Below, in pieces: positions 56,731-64,000 of a stretch of DNA of 64,000 nucleotides; the first letter of the stretch is position 1, and every line of letters starts with the position of its first letter. Origin of the DNA: Halictus rubicundus. Taxonomy: Eukaryota > Arthropoda > Insecta > Hymenoptera > Halictidae. The DNA is taken from positions 1 to 64,000 of the forward strand of contig NW_027488782.1 of NCBI RefSeq assembly GCF_050948215.1, in the 5' to 3' direction. The translations under genes were made by a program, and so were the position numbers. Under the pieces are notes generated by a model that was not told the DNA's origin, made no database searches, and was given only the letters and a program-made list of their open reading frames with translations.

Positions 56731-59700
56731 TATCCCATCCTCTATCCTATATTATCCACTATCCTATCCTATTCTCTAACCTATCGTATCAACTAACCTA
56801 TCCATTCCCCTATCCTATCCTCTGTTCTATCTTGTATCCTATCCTCTATCCTAACCTATCCTCTATCCTTTCCCATTCTCTATCCTATCCTCTATCCTAT
56901 CCTATCCTCTATAATATCCTATCCTCTATCCTATCCTATCCTTTATCCTATCCTATCCTCTATCCTATCCTATCCTCTATCCTATCCTATCCTCTATCCA
57001 ATCCTATCCTCTATCCTATCCTATCCTCTATCCTATCCTATCCTCTATCCTAACCTATCCTCTATCCTATCCTATCCTCTATCCTATCCTATCCTCTATC
57101 CTATCCTATCCTCTGTCCTATCCTATCCTCTATAAAATCCTATCCTCTATCCTATCCTATCCTCAATCCTATCCTATCCTCTATCCTATCCTATCCTCTA
57201 TCCTATCCTCTCCTCTATCCTATTCTATATTCTATCCGATCCTATCCGATCCTCTACCTTATCCTATCCTCTATCCTATCCTATCCTCATTCCTATCCTA
57301 TCCTCTATCCTATCCTATCCTCCGTCCTATCCACTATCGTATCCTATCCTCTACCCTATCCTATCCGCTATCCTATCCTATCCTCTATCCTATCCTACCC
57401 TCTATCCTATCCTATCCTCTGTCCTATCATATCCTCTATCCTATCCTATCCTCTATCCTATCCTATTCTCTAACCTATCGTCTCAACTATCCTATCCATT
57501 CCCCTATCCTATCCTCTATCCTATCCTATCCTCTATCCTTTCCTATCCTCTATCCTATCCTCTATCCTATCCTCTATCCTATCCTATCCTCTATCCTATC
57601 CTATCCTCTATCCTATCCAATCCTATATCCTATCTTATCCGCTATCCTGTCCTACTCTCTATCCTATAATATCACCTATTCTATCCAATCCTCTGTCCTA
57701 TCCACTATCGTATAATATCCTCTATCCTATCCAATCCTATATCCTATCCTCTAAACACTCCAATCCTCTATCCTACCCTATCCTCTATCCTATCCTATCT
57801 TCTATCCTATCCTACCCTCTATAATATCCTATCCTCTATCCTATCCTATCCTCATTCCTATCGTATCCTCTATCCTATCCAATCCTCTATCCTATTCTAT
57901 ACTCTACCCTATCCTATCAGCTATCCTATCCTATCCTCCATAATATCCTATCCTCTATCCTATCCAATCCTATATCCTATCCTATCCGCTATCCTTTCCT
58001 ACCCTCTATCCTATAATATCACCTATTCTATCCAATCCTCTATCCTATCCTCTATCCTATCCTATCCTCTGTCCTATCCACTATCGTATCCTATCCTCTA
58101 TCCTATCCAATCCTATATCCTATCCTCTATACACTCCAATCCTATCCCCTATCCTATCCTATCCTCTGTCCTATCCTATCCTCTATAGTATCCTATCCTC
58201 TATCGTGTCCAGTCCTCTATCCTATACAATCCCCTATCATATCCTCTATCGTCGCCTACCCTCTATCCTATCAAATCCCCTATCCTATCCTCTATCCTAT
58301 CCTATCCTCTATCCTATCCTATCCTCTGTCCTATCCTATCCTCTATAATATCCTATCCTCTACCCTATCCAATCCTCTACCCTATCCTATCCTCTATCCT
58401 ATCCTATCCTCTATAATATCCTATCCTCTATCCTATCCTATCCTCTATCCTATCCTATCCTCTGTCCTATCCTATCCTCTATCCTATCCTATCCTCTATC
58501 CTATCCTATCCTCTGTCCTATCCTATCCTCTATCCTATCCTATCCTCTGTCCTATCCTATCCTCTATCCTATCCTATCCTCTATCCTATCCTATCCTCTG
58601 TCCTATCCTATCCTCTATCCTATCCTATCCTCTATCTTATCCAATCCGATGTCCTATACTCTATCGTATCCTATTCTCTATCCTATCCTATCCTCCATCC
58701 TATCCTATCCTCTATCATATCCTATCCTCTATCCTATCCTATCCTCTATCCTATCCAATCCTCTATCCTATCCTATCCTCTATCCTATCCTATCCTCTAT
58801 CCTATCCAATCCTTTGTCCTATCCTATCCTCTATCCTATCCTATCCTCTATCCTATCCTATCCTCTATCCAATCCTATCCTCTATCCTATCCTATCCTCT
58901 ATCCTATCCTATCCTCTATCCTATCCTATCCTCTATCCTATCCTATCCTCTATCGTCTCCAGTCCTCTATCCTATACAATACCCTATCATATCCTCTATC
59001 GTCTCCTACCCTCTATCCTATCAAATCCCCTATCCTATCCTCTATCCTATCCTATCCTCTATCCTATCCTATCCTCTATCCTACCCTATGCTCTACCCTA
59101 TCCAATCCTCTATCCTATCCTATCCTCTATCCTATCCTATCCTCTATAATATCCTATCCTCTATCCTATCCTATCCTCTATCCTATCCTATCCTCTATCC
59201 TATCCTATCCTCTATCCTATCCTATCCTCTGTCCTATCCTATCCTCTATCCTATCCTATCCTCTATCGTCTCCAGTCCTCTATCCTATACAATCCCCTAT
59301 CATATCCTCTATCGTCTCCTACCCTCTATCCTATCAAATCCCCTATCCTATCCTCTATCTTATCCTATCCTCCATACTATCCTATCCTCTATCCTATCCA
59401 ATCCTATATCCTATCCTATCCGCTATCCTGTCCTACTCTCTATCCTATAATATCACGTATTCTATCCAATCCTCTGTCCTATCCACTATCGTATAATATC
59501 CTCTATCCTATCCAATCCTATATCCTATCCTCTATACACTCCAATCCTCTATCCTACCCTATCCTCTATCCTATCCTATCTTCTATCCTATCCTACCCTC
59601 TATAATATCCTATCCTCTATCCTATCCTATCCTCATTCCTATCGTATCCTCTATCCTATCCAATCCTCTATCCTATTCTATACTCTACCCTATCCTATCC

Positions 59701-59768
59701 GCTATCCTATCCTATCCTCCATAATATCCTATCCTCTATCCTATCCAATCCTATATCCTATCCTATCC
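56731..59768. repeat. Chimeric C/B unit, copy 2, with extended B part
   Basis: Repeats copy 1 at +2,186 (54646 to 56832, 55293 to 57479, 55446 to 57632), drifting to +2,208 by 58649 (one 22-mer). Unlike copy 1 it does not return to C; it continues through B sequence (CACGTATTC near 59455, offset 37,440 from B2) until about 59,768. Private changes include CTATAGTATCC near 58190 and CGTCGCC near 58249. Confidence 0.83.
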
Positions 59769-62700
59769 TCTATCGTCTCCTATCTTCTATCCTATCCAAT
59801 CCCCTATCCTATCCTCTATCCTATATTATCCACTATCCTATCCTATTCTCTAACCTATCGTATCAACTATCCTATCCATTCCCCTATCCTATCCTCAATC
59901 CTATCCTATCCTCAATCCTATCCTATCCTCTATCCTATCCTATCCTCTATCCTATCCTCTATCCTATCCTATCCTCTATCCTATCCTATCCTCTATCCTA
60001 TCCTATCCTCTATCCTATCCTATCCTCTATCCTATCCTATCCTCTATCCTATTCTATATTCTATCCGATCCTATCCGATCCTCTATCTTATCCTATCCTC
60101 TATCCTATCCTATCCTCATTCCTATCCTATCCTCTATCCTATCCTATCCTCTGTCCTACCCACTATCGTATCCTATCCTCTATCCTATCCAATCCTATAT
60201 CCTATCCTCTATACACTCCAATCCTCTATCCTATCCTGTCCTCTATCCTATCCCATCCTATCCTCCATCCTATCCTATCCTCTATCCTATCCTATCCTCA
60301 TTCCTATCCTATCCTCTATCCTATCCTATCCTCTATCCTATCCTCTATCCTATCCTATCCTCTATCCTATCCTATCCTCTATCCTATCCTATCCTCTATC
60401 CTATCCTATCCTCTATCCTATTCTATATTCTATCCGATCCTATCCGATCCTCTATCTTATCCTATCCTCTATCCTATCCTATCCTCATTCCTATCCTATC
60501 CTCTATCCTATCCTATCCTCTGTCCTATCCACTATCGTATCCTATCCTCTATCCTATCCAATCCTATATCCTATCCTCTATACACTCCAATCCTTTATCC
60601 TATCCTATCCTCTCTCCTATCCACTATCGTATCCTATCCTCTATCCTATCCAATCCTATATCCTATCCTCTATACACTCCAATCCTCTATCCTATCCTGT
60701 CCTCTATCCTATCCCATCCTATCCTCCATCCTATCCTATCCTCTATCCTATCCTATCCTCATTCCTATCCTATCCTCTATCCTATCCTATCCTCTGTCCT
60801 ATCCACTATCGTATCCTATCCTCTATCCTATCCAATCCTATATCCAATCTTCTATACACTCCAATCCTCTATCCTATCCTGTCCTCTATCCTATCCTATC
60901 CTCTATCGTATCCTATCCTCTATAATATCCTATCCTCTATCCTATCCTATCCTCTATCCTATCCTATCCTCTATCCTATCCTATCCTCTATCCTATCCTC
61001 TATCCTATCCTATCCTCTATCCTATCCTCTCCACTATCCTATCCTATCCTCCATCCTATCCTATCCTCTATCCTATCCTCTCCTCTATCCTATCCTATCC
61101 TATCCTCCATCCTATCCTATCCTCTATCCTATCCTATCCTCTATCCTATCCTATCCTATCCTATCCTCTATCCTATCCAATCCTCTATCCTATCCTATCC
61201 TCTATCCTAACCTATCCTCTATCCTATCCTATCCTCTATCCTATCCTATCCTCTATCCTATCCTATCCTCTATCGTCTTCTGTCCTCTATCGTATACAAT
61301 CCCCTATCATATCCTCTATCGTCTCCTATTTTCTATCCTATCCAATCCCCTATCCTATCCTCTATCGTCTCCTGTCCTCTATCGTATACAATCCCCTATC
61401 ATATCCTCTATCGTCTCCTATTTTCTATCCTATCCAATCCCCTATCCTATCCTCTATCGTCTCCTATCCTCTATCCTATCCTATCCTCATTCCTATCCTA
61501 TCCTCTATCCTATCCTATCCTCTATCCTATCCTATCCTATCCTCTATCCTATCCTATCCTCTATCGTCTCCTGTCCTCTATCCTATACAATCCCCTATCA
61601 TATCCTCTATCGTCTCCTATCCTCTATCCTATCCTATCCTCTATCGTCTTCTGTCCTCTATTGTATACAATCCCCTATCCTATCCTCTATCGTCTCCTAT
61701 CCTCTATCCTATAATATCATCTATCCTATCCTATCCTCTATCCTGTTCTATTCTCTATCCTATCCTCTATCCTATCCTATCCTCTATCGTCTCCTATCTT
61801 CTATCCTATCCAATCCCCTATCCTATCCTCTATCCTATATTATCCACTATCCTATCCTATTCTCTAACCTATCGTATCAACTATCCTATCCATTCCCTAT
61901 CCTATCCTCTGTTCTATCTTCTATCCTATCCTCTATCCTTTCCCATTCTCTATCCTATCCTCTATCCTGTCCTATCCTCTATCCTATCCTATCCTATCCT
62001 CTATCCTATCCAATCTTCTATAATATCCTATCCTCTATCCTATCCTATCCTCTATCGTCTCCTATCTTCTATCCTATCCAATCCCCTATCCTATCCTCTA
62101 TCCTATATTATCCACTATCCTATCCTATTCTCTAACCTATCGTATCAACTATCCTATCCATTCCCCTATCCTATCCTCTATCCTATCCTATCCTCAATCC
62201 TATCCTATCCTCTATCCTATCCTATTCTCTATCCTATCCTCTAACCTATCCTATCCTCTATCCTATCCTATCCTCTATCCTATCCTATCCTCTATCCTAT
62301 CCTATCCTCTATCCTCTATCCTATCCTATCCTCTATCCTATTCTATATTCTATCCGATCCTATCCGATCCTCTATTTTATCCTATCCTCTATCCTATCCT
62401 ATCCTCATTCCTATCCTATCCTCTATCATATCCTATCCTCTGTCCTATCCACTATCGTATCCTATCTTCTATCCTATCCAATCCTATATCCTATCCTCTA
62501 TACACTCCAATCCTCTATCCTATCCTATCCTCTCTCCTATCCACTATCGTATCCTATCCTCTATCCTATCCAATCCTACATCCTATCCTCTATACACTCC
62601 AATCCTCTATCCTATCCTGCCCTCTATCCTATCCTATCCTCTATCCTATCCTATCCTATCCTCTATAATATCCTATCCTCTATCCTATCCTATCCTCTAT

Positions 62701-63159
62701 CCTATCCTATCCTCTATCCTATCCTATCCTCTATCCTATCCTATCCTCTATCCTATCCTATCCTCTATCCTATCCTATCCTCTATCCTATCCTATCCTCT
62801 ATCCAATCCTATCCTCTATCCTATCCTATCCTCTATCCTATCATATCCTCTATCCTAACCTATCCTCTATCCTATCCTATCCTCTATCCTATCCTATCCT
62901 CCATCCTATCCAATCCTATATCCTATCCTATCCGCTATCCTATCCTATCCTCTATTCTATCCTATCCTCTATCCTACCCAATCCTCTATCCTATCCCCTA
63001 TCCTATCCTCTATCCTATCCTCAATCCTATCCTATCCTCTATCCTATCCTATCCTCTATCCTATCCTCTATCCTATCCTATCCTCTATCCTATCCTATCC
63101 TCTATCCTATCCTATCCTCTATCCTATCCTATCCTCTATCCTATCCTATCCTCTATCCT
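59769..63159. repeat. Zone E: D-type segment, first 3,109-bp unit
   Basis: Matches the start of D about 34 kb upstream: 25865 to 59896 (offset 34,031), 25991 to 60420 and 26846 to 61275 (34,429), 27643 to 62340 and 27874 to 62571 (34,697). Offset changes of 29, 369 and 268 bp mark insertions. After about 62,800 it jumps to sequence like 29,040 in D1, so it is a shortened D unit. Confidence 0.83.
60051..60788. repeat. 369-bp doublet in zone E
   Basis: ATTCTATATT at 60051 and 60420 begin two 369-bp copies of the CCGATCC, TCATTCC, CTGTCC, ACTATCG, TACACTCC cassette. The first has CTGTCCTACCC where the second has CTGTCCTATCC. Confidence 0.83.
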
Positions 63160-64000
63160 ATTCTATATTCTATCCGATCCTATCCGATCATCTATCTTAT
63201 CCTATCCTCTATCCTATCCTATCCTCATTCCTATCCTATCCTCTATCCTATCCTATCCTCTGTCCTACCCACTATCGTATCCTATCCTCTATCCTATCCA
63301 ATCCTATATCCTATCCTCTATACACTCCAATCCTCTATCCTATCCTGTCCTCTATCCTATCCCATCCTATCCTCCATCCTATCCTATCCTCTATCCTATC
63401 CTATCCTCATTCCTATCCTATCCTCTATCCTATCCTATCCTCTATCCTATCCTCTATCCTATCCTATCCTCTATCCTATCCTATCCTCTATCCTATCCTA
63501 TCCTCTATCCTATCCTATCCTCTATCCTATTCTATATTCTATCCGATCCTATCCGATCCTCTATCTTATCCTATCCTCTATCCTATCCTATCCTCATTCC
63601 TATCCTATCCTCTATCCTATCCTTTTCTCTGTCCTATCCACTATCGTATCCTATCCTCTATCCTATCCAATCCTATATCCTATCCTCTATACACTCCAAT
63701 CCTTTATCCTATCCTATCCTCTCTCCTATCCACTATCGTATCCTATCCTCTATCCTATCCAATCCTATATCCTATCCTCTATACACTCCAATCCTCTATC
63801 CTATCCTGTCCTCTATCCTATCCCATCCTATCCTCCATCCTATCCTATCCTCTATCCTATCCTATCCTCATTCCTATCCTATCCTCTATCCTATCCTATC
63901 CTCTATCCTATCCTATCCTCTGTCCTATCCACTATCGTATCCTATCCTCTATCCTATCCAATCCTATATCCAATCTTCTATACACTCCAATCCTCTATCC
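63160..64000. repeat. Zone E: second 3,109-bp unit, cut by the window end
   Basis: Repeats the 369-bp doublet (ATTCTATATT at 63160 and 63529) at +3,109, including the derived CTGTCCTACCC (60151 to 63260) and CCTTTATCC after TACACTCC in the second member. Private changes include CCGATCATC near 63189 and CCTTTTCTC near 63622. It continues past the window. Confidence 0.83.

Larger units (their letters stand above)
1..64000. repeat. Satellite array of (TATCC)3TC 17-mers with 12- and 22-bp variants, filling the window
   Basis: Every line reads as tandem TATCC pentamers punctuated by an extra TC. The commonest monomer is the 17-mer TATCCTATCCTATCCTC (5+5+7); 12-mers (5+7) and 22-mers (5+5+5+7) are interspersed, and roughly 3,700 monomer-equivalents fit in the window. 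The + strand is C/T-rich with about 18% A and almost no G; the other strand is a run of GGATA. Variants are mostly point changes: CCTATCC to CCAATCC, TATCCTATCC to TATAATATCC, TATCC to TATCG or CCGATCC, and CTATCC to CTGTCC. No unique sequence of gene or transposon length interrupts it. Higher-order repeat structure is clear from shared rare variants. This is typical of eukaryotic heterochromatic satellite DNA; the host and the chromosomal position are not determinable. I do not recognise a named family. Confidence 0.97.

Noticed and set aside
1..64000. Telomeric repeat array
   Set aside because: The minus strand reads ATAGG, one base from the arthropod TTAGG telomere, and is G-rich. But the spacer TC, the 12/17/22-bp monomers, the abundant variants and kilobase HORs are not what a telomerase-made terminus looks like. 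A subtelomeric location remains possible.
1..64000. CRISPR array
   Set aside because: Units are contiguous with no unique spacers of uniform length; the longer 'spacers' between landmarks are made of the same monomer.
1..64000. TATAATA and CCAAT units as promoters
   Set aside because: They are frequent point variants of the monomer spread through all zones, with no associated gene or start site.
1..64000. Polypurine/polypyrimidine triplex (H-DNA) tract
   Set aside because: The A in every TATCC pentamer interrupts the pyrimidine strand every five bases, so no long uninterrupted mirror tract exists.
1..64000. Human satellite II/III-like (GGAAT) DNA
   Set aside because: The pentamer is GGATA, not GGAAT, and the 17-bp spacer structure differs; only the general style is similar.

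Overview
All 64 kb are one uninterrupted satellite array. I see no protein-coding gene, RNA gene, transposable element, CRISPR array or single-copy flank anywhere. The building block on the + strand is the pentamer TATCC with a periodic TC spacer. The dominant monomer is a 17-mer, (TATCC)3TC, mixed with a 12-mer (TATCC)2TC and a 22-mer (TATCC)4TC. The + strand is almost pure C/T/A: the 17-mer is 7 T, 7 C, 3 A and no G, and G occurs only in variant monomers. Tens of kilobases of such DNA with nested higher-order structure point to eukaryotic heterochromatin (pericentromeric, subtelomeric or sex-chromosomal). The species cannot be told from the sequence, and I do not recognise this satellite as a named family.

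Rare variant monomers (for example those carrying CCGATCC, TCATTCC, CCAATCC, CAGTCC, ATTATCC or CCCCCTAGAAT) act as barcodes and reveal a hierarchy of higher-order repeats (HORs). Zone A (1 to ~10.6 kb) has a 7.74-7.78 kb superunit containing 3.93/3.85 kb repeats and a 1,384-bp tandem duplication. Zone B (~10.6-24.3 kb) starts with ~1.1-1.4 kb repeats and a 686-bp duplication, then two ~4.4-4.7 kb HOR copies. After a transition (~24.3-26.0 kb, with a 354-bp duplication), zone D holds two adjacent, nearly identical macro-units: D1 25,991-34,195 (8,205 bp) and D2 34,196-42,063 (7,868 bp). Two truncated 1,143-bp-spaced copies follow. Zone C (~43.8-54.5 kb) is a patchwork of 592-, 1,143-, 1,766- and ~3,491-bp repeats. 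Next comes a chimeric 2,186-bp unit that joins C-type to B-type sequence and was itself duplicated (54,545-59,768). The window ends in zone E (59,769-64,000), a D-type segment with a 369-bp doublet nested inside a 3,109-bp tandem repeat.

There is no pathway or operon to describe. The biology is in the array's evolution: local amplification, unequal exchange or conversion in register with the 5/12/17/22-bp units, transfer of blocks over ~34-35 kb, and re-amplification of hybrid junctions. Long open frames on the + strand (the longest is 755 codons at 1324-3591) are artefacts of a monomer that has no stop codon in any + frame. All spacings were obtained by hand-matching landmarks. They should be right to within a few bases, but block boundaries inside uniform monomer runs are only approximate.
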